Of a DNA stretch of 64,000 nt, positions 52,046 through 60,055 are shown in pieces. Origin of the DNA: an actinobacterium SCGC AAA278-O22 (GTDB lineage Bacteria > Actinomycetota > Actinomycetes > Nanopelagicales > Nanopelagicaceae); assembly GCA_000372185.1 (NCBI GenBank), contig AQUA01000002.1, positions 5,873-69,872 of the forward strand. The letters run 5' to 3'. The position numbers and the translations under genes are program-made. A model generated the notes under the pieces. It ran no database searches. It was given only the letters and a program-made list of their open reading frames with translations, and was not told where the DNA came from. Numbering within the stretch: the first letter of the stretch is position 1; every line of letters starts with the position of its first letter.

Positions 52046-53659
52046 ATGAAACTTCGCTACAAAGTAGCTGCAGTTCTTTCAGTAGCAACATTGGTTACTG
52101 GAACAGCTGTTGCAAACTCAGTGCTAACAAAGCCTGAATACATTCTTCCTGCAACAGATGCAGCATCAATTACACCTCTTGCATATGCGGGCGATGTCGT
52201 CAACGGACTCACAATTCGCGGTATTCCAGATGGAATGGGCGCAATGCGCAATGCAGATGGAACAATCACATTGCTCTCAAACCATGAAGTTCCTTCATAT
52301 GCTCCGATTGGAACTCTCGCTAAGGCTGCGGATAAGGGCAAGCCAGTTCTTGGAACATCAATTACAAAGTTCACTCTTAATGCAGCAGGAACTCGAATCA
52401 TTGGAGCTTCAGACTTCATCAAGTCTTGGAGTTTCTACAACTACAACACAAAGACTTACCAGTCATCACCATCAGGTGCTGCTCCAACCACACAGACATT
52501 GGGCATGGATAACTTCATCAGCCGCTTCTGTTCAGCAACTCTCGTACAGCCAGGAAAGCTTTCATTTAAGGATGGCGGCACAACATACGGGTATGAAGGT
52601 GCCGTTTACCTAGCTGGCGAAGAAGATGGCGATAGCGGTTACGCACGTGGTTTCGCATTCGACATGGATGGAAATGCAATAAATCTTCCACGTATGGGTC
52701 TTGCATCATGGGAGAACTTGATGCCAAACCTCAAGCCAGGTAAGAACACAGTTGTTATGGGCGACGAAGACGGATCAGCCGTTGATTCACAGCTCTTTAT
52801 GTACGTTGGTACAAAGACAACTTCAGGAACATTCGCAGATAAGGCAGGTCTCACAAACGGAGATCTTCATGTCCTCAGCGTTCCAAACATTGCTAACGAC
52901 AACGCATTCCGCGCTGCATACGGCAAGAACAAGCCAGTTGATGTGACTTTCGCAAAGACAACTTGGGAAGGCGATATGAAGACTCAGGCAGCAGATCACG
53001 CTGCACAGGGAACAGAGTTTGCGCGCATTGAAGATGGAAACTGGGATCCGACAGATCCAAACGTCTTCTACTTCGTAACAACTGAATCAAATAAGGATGC
53101 AGGAGCTACTAAGGAAAATCCATCAGAGCCAGGCGTATCACGCGATGGTGGCGGATTCTGGAGACTGACATTTGTTGATGGCCAGAAGCCAGAACTCGGC
53201 GCGAAGCTAGAACTCCTTCTTGATGGAACAGAAGCTCCATACTTGAGCAAGCCAGATAACATGACAATCACTTCAGATGGCATCGTCTTGCTCCAGGAAG
53301 ATCCAGGCAACAACGCACACGTTTCACGCATCGTTGCCTTCCGTCCAAAGGATGGAAAGCTTGCAGTCGTTGCACAGTTCAACTCTGATTACTTCGCAAA
53401 GACTGGTTCAAAGTTTATGACAGTCGATGAAGAAACTTCAGGAATCATCGATGTCACATCTTTGATTAGCAAGCCTGGCGACACTACAAAGCACTTCTAC
53501 TTCAATGCTCAGGTTCACACAACTGGCGGCTACACCGCGCGCCCAGACCTGACAACAAAGACAACTGGCGGAATCTTGAAGTTCAACCAGAAGACTCTTG
53601 AAGGTGGCGCTTACTACAGCCTCACAATCTCTGATTGGAAGACTGTTTTCGGTTCTTAA
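52046..53659 (+). CDS. Secreted PhoX-like (DUF839) phosphatase family protein
   Basis: A 537-residue exported protein. Signal peptide residues 1-24 (YKVAAVLSVATLVTGTAVA). The propeller-type domain has GIPDGMGAMRNADGTITLLSNHE, RIEDGNWDPTDPNVFYFVTTES and DNMTITSDGIVLLQEDPG, typical of the DUF839/PhoX group of calcium- and iron-dependent phosphatases. It probably releases phosphate from organic esters outside the cell. Codon use is strikingly uniform, as in highly expressed genes. GGTAGAA precedes the ATG. I see no clear PHO box. Confidence 0.8.
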   Translation: MKLRYKVAAVLSVATLVTGTAVANSVLTKPEYILPATDAASITPLAYAGDVVNGLTIRGIPDGMGAMRNADGTITLLSNHEVPSYAPIGTLAKAADKGKPVLGTSITKFTLNAAGTRIIGASDFIKSWSFYNYNTKTYQSSPSGAAPTTQTLGMDNFISRFCSATLVQPGKLSFKDGGTTYGYEGAVYLAGEEDGDSGYARGFAFDMDGNAINLPRMGLASWENLMPNLKPGKNTVVMGDEDGSAVDSQLFMYVGTKTTSGTFADKAGLTNGDLHVLSVPNIANDNAFRAAYGKNKPVDVTFAKTTWEGDMKTQAADHAAQGTEFARIEDGNWDPTDPNVFYFVTTESNKDAGATKENPSEPGVSRDGGGFWRLTFVDGQKPELGAKLELLLDGTEAPYLSKPDNMTITSDGIVLLQEDPGNNAHVSRIVAFRPKDGKLAVVAQFNSDYFAKTGSKFMTVDEETSGIIDVTSLISKPGDTTKHFYFNAQVHTTGGYTARPDLTTKTTGGILKFNQKTLEGGAYYSLTISDWKTVFGS

Positions 53660-53685
53660 TTCCGGGACAAACAACTAAATAATAG

Positions 53686-53725
53686 AAAGGCCCCGCACTA
53701 CTTCGAGGGTGAGTGCGGGGCCTTT
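53686..53725. terminator. Strong bidirectional terminator between PhoX-like and aminotransferase genes
   Basis: AAAGGCCCCGCACT (53686-53699) pairs perfectly with AGTGCGGGGCCTTT (53712-53725), 14 bp, with T-rich flanks on both strands (TTTCTTATTT and TTTCTATTATTT). It serves both convergent genes. Confidence 0.92.
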
Positions 53726-53737
53726 CTTATTTAATAA

Positions 53738-55144
53738 TTAAGCGCGGATGGCTTTAGCGAACTCGCGGAAATCCTCAACCAAAATATCAATCTCAGTCTG
53801 GCCATGTGCCAATGAGATCAACCATTGCTCATCAAGTCCTGGTGGAGTGATGATGCCGCGGTTAAGAGCAAATAACCAGTGTGCTTCAGCAACACCAAAG
53901 TCAGTTGCTTTGTAATCACGGTAGTTGCGAACTGGTGTTGTTGACCAGGTAACGCAACCCTTAATACCAAAACCAACCGTGTGTGCTGGAAGTTGGTACT
54001 CATCAATGATTTCACCGATGCGAGTCAGCGCCTGCAAGTTAAAGTCTTCAGCAACAGCTAGAGCTTCATCAGAACAGATGCGATCGATTGCGCGAACACC
54101 AGCCATGGCAAGGGGATTACCGTTAAAGGTACCGAAGTGAGCCATCTTGCCGTTGGTAACGAAGTCCATGTACTTCTTCTTGCCACCAAAGGCCGCAAGT
54201 GGAACTCCGCCACCGATGGATTTAGCGAGAGTAATAAGGTCTGGTTTTACGCCAAGTCGCGCAGAAGCGCCATGTGCACCCGCAGTCAATCCGGTCTTTA
54301 CCTCGTCAAAAATAAGGACGACTTCATATTGATCGCAGAGTTCACGGACACGCTCGAGGTAACCAGCATCAGGAAGAACGATTGCAATGTTTTCAAGAAC
54401 TGGTTCAACGATAAAGCAGGCAATTTTCTGTGCATGGGAAGCAAACATTTTTTCGAGCGCTTCGATGTTATTGAATGGTACGACGTGTACGTCTCCGGGA
54501 ACCAAGTTTGATTCAATGTAAGGAGTTGGCTCTTCTTCATCTCCAGCCATTGAAAGTGGTGGCTTAGCAGAGACAACGAATGGGTCGTAGCTACCGTGGT
54601 ATCCGCCTTCGACCTTGAGGATTCCCATCTTTCCGGTTGCAGAACGAGCAACGCGAACTGCATACATCGTCGATTCAGTTCCAGAGTTGGTGAAGCGAAC
54701 TTGATCGATTCCGAATCGCTTACAGATTCGCTCTGCAGCATCGGTAGATGTTGGTGATGGAGTAACAAAGAGCATTCCCTGGTTGAGGGCAGATTGAACT
54801 TCCTCCACGACGACAGGGTTGAGATGGCCGGCGAGCATGGCACCAAATCCCATGGAGAGATCGAGGAGCTGACGGCCATCGACATCGGTCATATAGGCGC
54901 CGCGGGCAGAGAAAATCGAGATCGGGTAGGGATCCCAATGTTGGAAACTGGAGGTGACGCCGAGCGGCAGTGAGTTCACTGCGCGCTTGCTTTCAGCGGC
55001 AGAGCCTTTGGTGTTCTTGGTGAAGAGCTCCCACTCGGCGGCCAGGATAGAAGCCACCTTTTCAGGCGAGATAGGAGTTGATGTTGTTGGTACGTAACGA
55101 TGTGTTGCTGTGTGGTGCGATTGAATCGCTGTTGGTGTAGTCAT
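53738..55144 (-). CDS. Class III (glutamate-1-semialdehyde-aminomutase-like) aminotransferase
   Basis: A 468-residue PLP enzyme: LDLSMGFGAMLAGH, RFTNSGTESTMYAVRVAR (PLP phosphate), EGGYHGSYDPF, LIFDEVKTG and the Schiff-base lysine in TLAKSIGGGVPLAAFGG. It resembles glutamate-1-semialdehyde aminomutases but has a longer N-terminus and no tetrapyrrole genes beside it, so it is better called a GSA-like aminotransferase. ATG 55144 is preferred to 55162 because the extra residues lack any support. The substrate is unknown. Confidence 0.85.
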   Translation of the reverse strand: MTTPTAIQSHHTATHRYVPTTSTPISPEKVASILAAEWELFTKNTKGSAAESKRAVNSLPLGVTSSFQHWDPYPISIFSARGAYMTDVDGRQLLDLSMGFGAMLAGHLNPVVVEEVQSALNQGMLFVTPSPTSTDAAERICKRFGIDQVRFTNSGTESTMYAVRVARSATGKMGILKVEGGYHGSYDPFVVSAKPPLSMAGDEEEPTPYIESNLVPGDVHVVPFNNIEALEKMFASHAQKIACFIVEPVLENIAIVLPDAGYLERVRELCDQYEVVLIFDEVKTGLTAGAHGASARLGVKPDLITLAKSIGGGVPLAAFGGKKKYMDFVTNGKMAHFGTFNGNPLAMAGVRAIDRICSDEALAVAEDFNLQALTRIGEIIDEYQLPAHTVGFGIKGCVTWSTTPVRNYRDYKATDFGVAEAHWLFALNRGIITPPGLDEQWLISLAHGQTEIDILVEDFREFAKAIRA

Positions 55145-55299
55145 TGTAAAGCTGTACGGCAAATGTTTCTGATTTAGAAACTGTTTGAGAAGTACTCTCC
55201 TTTGAGTGCTGCGAATGAACGCAAGCCAAGTATCTCCGAAGGCAAAAAAGTTTGCAACTAATAGTGATTTTCCCGCGTGGCTTACGCATAAAGGATTGC

Positions 55300-55305
55300 T
55301 AATCT
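55300..55305 (+). promoter_or_regulatory. -10 box of glycosyltransferase-like gene
   Basis: TAATCT ends nine bases before ATG 55315, without a ribosome site between them. Confidence 0.5.
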
Positions 55306-55314
55306 TTGACCCTT

Positions 55315-56712
55315 ATGGAAAAACCAACGATTATTCTTGCGACCAGTAATGGCGTAGGAATGGGACACCTTGCACGTGCAAGTGCAATTGCGTTGGCTCT
55401 TAAAGAATATGCAAACCCCATTATTGTTTCAATGGCAGGCGGCATTGCAGAAATTCCAGAGTACATGGGAATTCGTTGCGAATATATTCCAGGTCGTGAT
55501 CGCATGTGGATGTCTCGTGAAAAATGGGATGAATACTTACGCGATCGACTAATGGCCTTGGTTGATGAAACTGGCGCTCGCGTTATGTCATTCGATGGAG
55601 TTGTTCCATATCCTGGTGTGATTGCAGCAAAGTTCTCACATCCCAAACTTGCACTTGTGTGGGTGCGACGTGGTTTATGGCAGAAAAAACCACAGCGATT
55701 AGTTTTAGGTTTGCAATCACAGATGATGGATTACATTGTCGAACCCGGTGATTTTGCTCGAGCATATGATTTTGGACCAACAGCTGAACGCACAGATGCT
55801 CGCTTAACTGCACCCGTTTCGCTCTTCCAGAAAGATACTGCGTTTTCTCGCGACGAAGCACGAACAGTGTTGGGCCTTGATCCCAACCGCCCAGCAGTCT
55901 TGGTTCAGCTCGGAACAGGCGATAGCGATGTCAATGAGAAGATGACCGCAGCGCTTTCGGGGCTGCTCGGATGGAAAGATTTGCAGGTCATATTGACGAA
56001 GCAACCGCTTGATAAAGATGGCAGGTCACTTGCGCCTGAAGGTCTTGATATTCGAGTCGTTCGCCACTTCCCACTTGCTCGTGTTCTGCATGCATTCGAT
56101 GCCGCAGTCTGTGCAACGGGATATAACGGAGTGCACGAACTTTTACCTGCTCAAGTTCCGACAGTTTTTGTCTCTAATATCCGCGGAACTGATGATCAAG
56201 AGGCGAGAGCACAGTGGTGCCATGACATGGGCTTTGCACTGCGTGCCAATCAAGCAGATTTACGAGATATCACCGCAACTGTGAAGAAGTTACAAGATGC
56301 GCAAACGCGTGCGCGATTAAGTAAGAAATGCGCAGAATTACCTGATCCAACTGGTGGCGCTGAGATTGCAAAGATTCTCTATGAATTAGCGGTGCGAGAA
56401 GAACCCATTCGCCCCTCATGGTTACGGTATAAACAACTTCGGGCGCAAGATCACATCAATCGAGGAATGCGCCATGTGATTTATATGGGTCTTCGCCGAC
56501 TCTCTCTTGTTTATCGGATAATCAATCCACATAAAAATGTACAAGAAACTCAAGTAGAACCACCTGTCTGGGGATCACAAAACACAGCGCACGAATTGCA
56601 TCCACTCATTAGAGGACCGCGACGTTTTGAACATCTCATTGCTGGTGCATCAGAGAGCTATATTAAACGTCGCCATGAAATTGCTGATGTCGCATATGGT
56701 AAGAAAATTTAA
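55315..56712 (+). CDS. GT28/MurG-like glycosyltransferase-fold protein
   Basis: A 465-residue cytoplasmic protein with two Rossmann-type halves. N-terminal ATSNGVGMGHLARASAIALAL is the glycine-rich acceptor loop of MurG-like enzymes; C-terminal VLVQLGTGDSDVN, RVVRHFPLARVLHAFDAAVCATGYNGVHELLPAQVPTVFV (read in parts) is the nucleotide-sugar half. It likely transfers or removes a sugar on a cell-surface precursor. Neighbouring genes give no pathway hint. A leaderless ATG is suggested by the upstream box. Confidence 0.72.
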   Translation: MEKPTIILATSNGVGMGHLARASAIALALKEYANPIIVSMAGGIAEIPEYMGIRCEYIPGRDRMWMSREKWDEYLRDRLMALVDETGARVMSFDGVVPYPGVIAAKFSHPKLALVWVRRGLWQKKPQRLVLGLQSQMMDYIVEPGDFARAYDFGPTAERTDARLTAPVSLFQKDTAFSRDEARTVLGLDPNRPAVLVQLGTGDSDVNEKMTAALSGLLGWKDLQVILTKQPLDKDGRSLAPEGLDIRVVRHFPLARVLHAFDAAVCATGYNGVHELLPAQVPTVFVSNIRGTDDQEARAQWCHDMGFALRANQADLRDITATVKKLQDAQTRARLSKKCAELPDPTGGAEIAKILYELAVREEPIRPSWLRYKQLRAQDHINRGMRHVIYMGLRRLSLVYRIINPHKNVQETQVEPPVWGSQNTAHELHPLIRGPRRFEHLIAGASESYIKRRHEIADVAYGKKI

Positions 56713-56732
56713 GTCATTGATAAGAAGAAAGA

Positions 56733-57362
56733 TTAGCTTTCGAGTAAGTGCTCTAGCTTTCGCTTCAAGATAACAATTACAACTACGACAAGTGCTAAGA
56801 AGAAGAAAGCCCAGTAACGAAGATATTTCTCGAGAGTTGCTAGCGAATTAGCAAATTCATATCCCAGTAAAACCACAATGGTTGAAAATACGATTCCACC
56901 TGCTGCATTCCACTTAATGAATTGGCGATAAGGCACCTTATTCATGCCAGCAAGTGCTGGAACGAGTGCACGTAGGAGCGCTTGGGCTCGACCAAAGAAG
57001 ATGGCGCCTCCGTGATAGCGATCAAAAATCGCCTGTGCCAACCTCCAACGCTTCTCACCAACAAATCTTCCAAATGCATTCTCTTTAATACGAGGACCTA
57101 GATGTTTTCCCACTTCGTAACCAACAGAGTCGCCAGCAATCGCACCTGCGATAGCGGCGCAGAGAAATACCCAAAGATTCCACACACCTGCATGGGCGAG
57201 GACTCCTCCTATGAGGAGAGATGTCTCACCCGGCAGAATAAAACCAACAAATGCTGCAGCTTCTGCAAAAGCTAAGAGAATAAGTAGCCCAAAGAGTGGA
57301 AGTTGCAAATTATGTGCAACGAGAGTGTCGGCAGTGTGATGTATCCACTCTGAAATCGACAT
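56733..57362 (-). CDS. DedA-family membrane protein
   Basis: A 209-residue protein with four to five hydrophobic segments and DedA signatures: ILPGETSLLIGGVLAHAG, GDSVGYEVGKHLG, RYHGGAIFFGRAQALLRALVPALAGM and KWNAAGGIVFS. Members are implicated in phospholipid flipping and membrane homeostasis. ATG 57362 (MSISEW) is supported by TACAGT six bases upstream. It is one of two DedA genes in this window. Confidence 0.9.
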   Translation of the reverse strand: MSISEWIHHTADTLVAHNLQLPLFGLLILLAFAEAAAFVGFILPGETSLLIGGVLAHAGVWNLWVFLCAAIAGAIAGDSVGYEVGKHLGPRIKENAFGRFVGEKRWRLAQAIFDRYHGGAIFFGRAQALLRALVPALAGMNKVPYRQFIKWNAAGGIVFSTIVVLLGYEFANSLATLEKYLRYWAFFFLALVVVVIVILKRKLEHLLES

Positions 57363-57368
57363 GCGAGA

Positions 57369-57374
57369 ACTGTA
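57369..57374 (-). promoter_or_regulatory. -10 box of leaderless dedA gene
   Basis: TACAGT on the minus strand ends six bases before ATG 57362. Confidence 0.55.
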
Positions 57375-57383
57375 TCTGAGCAA

Positions 57384-57389
57384 TAGGGT
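57384..57389 (+). promoter_or_regulatory. -10 box of leaderless nitroreductase gene
   Basis: TAGGGT ends seven bases before ATG 57397, which fixes that start rather than the in-frame ATG at 57361. Confidence 0.55.
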
Positions 57390-57396
57390 TCATAAC

Positions 57397-57969
57397 ATGA
57401 AAGCAGAGACATCAGTTCCCGTTCACGAAATTATCGCTTCACGCCGCAGCCCACGTTCATTTAATGAAAGTGCGTCTATCAACAACGAAGACCTCACAGC
57501 AATTCTTGAGGCCGCTCGTTGGGCGGCATCAGCATTTAACGGTCAACCCTGGCGCTTCTTTGTAGGAAAGCGTGGAGATGAAGTCTTTGGTCAAATTCTG
57601 TCTTCTCTCGGAGATTTTAATAAATCCTGGGCGAAGAACTCTTCTGCTCTGATTTTGGTTGCTGGAAAAACAACTAGACAAGACGGTTCTATCCATGCTG
57701 ACTATCAATACGACTGCGGACTTGCAGTTGCGCAGTTAGTTATTGAAACTCATCACCGCGGTCTCATTGCTCACCAAATGACTGGATTTGATAAGGCGGT
57801 TGCGCAAGATGCGCTCTCCATCGCACCCGAACTCATCCCTGTTGTTGTCGTTGCTATTGGAACGCAAGATGTCCCAGAGAAGCTTGCAGGTCCCCTACTC
57901 GAACGTGAAATGGCAAAGCGTGAGCGACTTCCATTGAGCGAAATCGTTGTTAAAGGTTTGCCCGCTTAG
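57397..57969 (+). CDS. Nitroreductase-family flavoprotein
   Basis: A 190-residue FMN enzyme: IIASRRSPRSFNESASI (FMN phosphate contact), EAARWAASAFNGQPWRFFV, a central DYQYDCGLAVAQLVIETHHRGL and ALGTQ-like IGTQDVPEKL. It reduces nitro compounds, quinones or flavins with NAD(P)H; the substrate is unknown. It diverges from dedA and converges with kynA, overlapping by four bases. Confidence 0.88.
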   Translation: MKAETSVPVHEIIASRRSPRSFNESASINNEDLTAILEAARWAASAFNGQPWRFFVGKRGDEVFGQILSSLGDFNKSWAKNSSALILVAGKTTRQDGSIHADYQYDCGLAVAQLVIETHHRGLIAHQMTGFDKAVAQDALSIAPELIPVVVVAIGTQDVPEKLAGPLLEREMAKRERLPLSEIVVKGLPA

Positions 57970-58760
57970 AAGCGAGATCTAATCTCCCACAAGTCTTTGA
58001 AGACTGGATTAAATAGAGTACTTGCCAGATATTCAACGCCGCTAGAACCGCCAGTTCCCATCTTGTGGCCAATAGTGCGTTCGACCATCTTCACATGGCG
58101 ATAACGCCACTCCTGAATACCTTCATCGATATCAACGAGACGTTCAGCAACCATCGCACTTTCCGGATCGCTTTGGTGGACCTTCAGTAATACATCTTGC
58201 ACTGCAGGATTAGATTCATACGCAATTGATTTATCTCTGCCAACCACGTCAACGGGTAACGAATACCCACGTTTCATTAGATATTCCAGGAAAGAATCCC
58301 AAATCGAATTGGTAGATGTAATCGCCTTAATCTCTGCCTGCATTTCTGGAGGCAAATGGCTAGCCATGCGGCTATCGCGGCGCCCCAGGATTGCTTCAAC
58401 CTTTCTAAATTGCGCTGATTGGAAACCGCTTGAAGAAGAGAGATATCCGCGGAAAGCATTAAATTGCAGGGGAGTCATCGTCTCGAGAATATCGACTTGA
58501 GCAACACAGACCTTCATAATCGTGCGAATGCGACCAAGAATTGAGAGAGCGTAATGAGTATCGCCGGCTTCGAGTGCACGTTGGGCTTGTTGGAATTCGT
58601 GAATAAGTTGTTTAAACCAGAGTTCGTACGTTTGATGGATGATGATAAATAGCATCTCATCATGTTCAGGTCCCTCAGAGAGCGGCTTCTGTAACTGTAA
58701 AAGTTGGTCGACAGCTAAGTAAGAAGAGTAGGTAAGTGCTGAATCGTAATTTTCGCTCAT
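57966..58760 (-). CDS. kynA: Tryptophan 2,3-dioxygenase
   Basis: Opens the indole ring of tryptophan to give N-formylkynurenine, the first step of the kynurenine route. The 264-residue haem protein shows MLFIIIHQTYELWFKQ, FNAFRGYLSSSSGFQS, WRYRHVKMVERTIG (haem-ligand His) and GTGGSSGVEYL. It overlaps kynU by four bases and is translated after it. The formamidase (KynB) normally needed between the two is not in this window. Confidence 0.96.
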   Translation of the reverse strand: MSENYDSALTYSSYLAVDQLLQLQKPLSEGPEHDEMLFIIIHQTYELWFKQLIHEFQQAQRALEAGDTHYALSILGRIRTIMKVCVAQVDILETMTPLQFNAFRGYLSSSSGFQSAQFRKVEAILGRRDSRMASHLPPEMQAEIKAITSTNSIWDSFLEYLMKRGYSLPVDVVGRDKSIAYESNPAVQDVLLKVHQSDPESAMVAERLVDIDEGIQEWRYRHVKMVERTIGHKMGTGGSSGVEYLASTLFNPVFKDLWEIRSRF

Positions 58761-60031
58761 GTGACTCGTGAATCCGATCCTTGTATTTCTTCGTATTGAC
58801 GGTTCTCTGTCAGATCGCGGATACGTTGAAAACCATCCCAGACTTCGACATATGAAGTAGGAAGAGGCGCAATCGCTAAACGAATCGCATTTGGGGTCCG
58901 GTAATCAGGTATTACATTGGCAAATTTACGGAGTGCAACACAAATCTTTGCTGCCTCAGGATGGCCGATTGAGATATGCCCTCCACGTTCCTTTGGATTG
59001 CGAGATGTAAGGAGCGTATATCCAAGTGGAGCAAGCCATTCATCAAAGAGATCAATCATCATCTGTGTTCCGATAGCTGCTTTTGAAGCAATCACATCAA
59101 TGCCAGCCTCAGCGATCATTTCAAAGGCAATCTGTACTCCGCGAATTCCAATAATCGATGGGCTAGCAATTTGAAAGCCGCGAATTCCTTCAGCTTTTTC
59201 AAAGTGAGGACCCATTCCAAATTGATCTTCATTGCCAAACCACCCTTGGATTGGTACCTGGAGTTCTTTCTGTACGCGCTTATTGACATAGAGCCAGGCA
59301 GGAGAGCCTGGACCTGAATTTCCATATTTATAAGTGCAGCCAACGGCAAGATCCACGCCGCACTGATCAAAATTCAATTCGATGGCGCCAGCTGCGTGAC
59401 TGGCATCCCACACCACAAATGCACCATATGAACGAGCTAAATCTGTAATGGATTGGATATCGGTGCGAGCACCTGAGCGGTATTGGATAACTTCGAAGGT
59501 TACAAGTGCAACATCTTCAGACATGTACTTCTCAAGTAACTGTGCCGTAATTAATTCATTCTCAGCTATTGCAGGGTCTTCATTATCAATAATGACTAAG
59601 TTGAGTCCTAATTGTTTAGCAATTCCGATCAGGATGTAGCGATCAGTGGGAAAGTTTGCTGCATCGGTAATGATTGTTTTTCGCCCGGGGCGTGCGTTAA
59701 TTGCTGCCAAGCAGAGCTGATAAAAGTTGACCGACGTTGTGTCGCAGACAAGAACTTGTCCAGGACCAGCACCAAGAGCTGCACGACCTAAGAGATCACC
59801 GGCAACTTGCGCTTCATCGATCCAATGGCTCCAACCTGTGACAACCTCATTACCCCATTCGTGCGAAAGAAAATCGCTGACAGCTTTGACAGTTGCGTGA
59901 GGCAGTCGGCCCAGTGAATTTCCATCGAGATAGCAAAGGTTTGGGTCGGTAATAACAAATTTGCTGCGGTAGCCAGCGAGTGGGTCATTCTTATCGAGCT
60001 CTAGGGCATATGCGCGGTCAGTGACCTTCAT
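58757..60031 (-). CDS. kynU: Kynureninase
   Basis: PLP enzyme cleaving kynurenine to anthranilate and alanine. It is 424 residues long with LDGNSLGRLPHAT, VVWDASHAAGAIELNF, the PLP lysine in GCTYKYGNSGPGSPAW, and GIRGFQIASPSI. It is first in the kynU-kynA operon. Its ATG follows TACCTT by six bases, a leaderless arrangement shared with the divergent ABC-F gene. Confidence 0.96.
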   Translation of the reverse strand: MKVTDRAYALELDKNDPLAGYRSKFVITDPNLCYLDGNSLGRLPHATVKAVSDFLSHEWGNEVVTGWSHWIDEAQVAGDLLGRAALGAGPGQVLVCDTTSVNFYQLCLAAINARPGRKTIITDAANFPTDRYILIGIAKQLGLNLVIIDNEDPAIAENELITAQLLEKYMSEDVALVTFEVIQYRSGARTDIQSITDLARSYGAFVVWDASHAAGAIELNFDQCGVDLAVGCTYKYGNSGPGSPAWLYVNKRVQKELQVPIQGWFGNEDQFGMGPHFEKAEGIRGFQIASPSIIGIRGVQIAFEMIAEAGIDVIASKAAIGTQMMIDLFDEWLAPLGYTLLTSRNPKERGGHISIGHPEAAKICVALRKFANVIPDYRTPNAIRLAIAPLPTSYVEVWDGFQRIRDLTENRQYEEIQGSDSRVT

Positions 60032-60037
60032 AGTTCA

Positions 60038-60043
60038 AAGGTA
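60038..60043 (-). promoter_or_regulatory. -10 box of kynU
   Basis: TACCTT on the minus strand, six bases from ATG 60031. It shares two base pairs with the opposite -10 box of the ABC-F gene. Confidence 0.55.
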
Positions 60044-60047
60044 CGCT
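60042..60047 (+). promoter_or_regulatory. -10 box of ABC-F gene
   Basis: TACGCT on the plus strand, eight bases from GTG 60056. It overlaps the kynU -10 box on the other strand. Confidence 0.55.
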
Positions 60048-60055
60048 CTCCTACC

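Noticed and set aside
52046-53659. Foreign origin of the PhoX-like gene because of its distinctive codon pattern
   Set aside because: The pattern (uniform preferred codons) fits high expression; flanking genes and the shared terminator give no sign of transfer.
54298-54885. 195-codon minus-strand frame inside the aminotransferase gene
   Set aside because: Same-strand out-of-frame reading of a gene with complete class III aminotransferase motifs.
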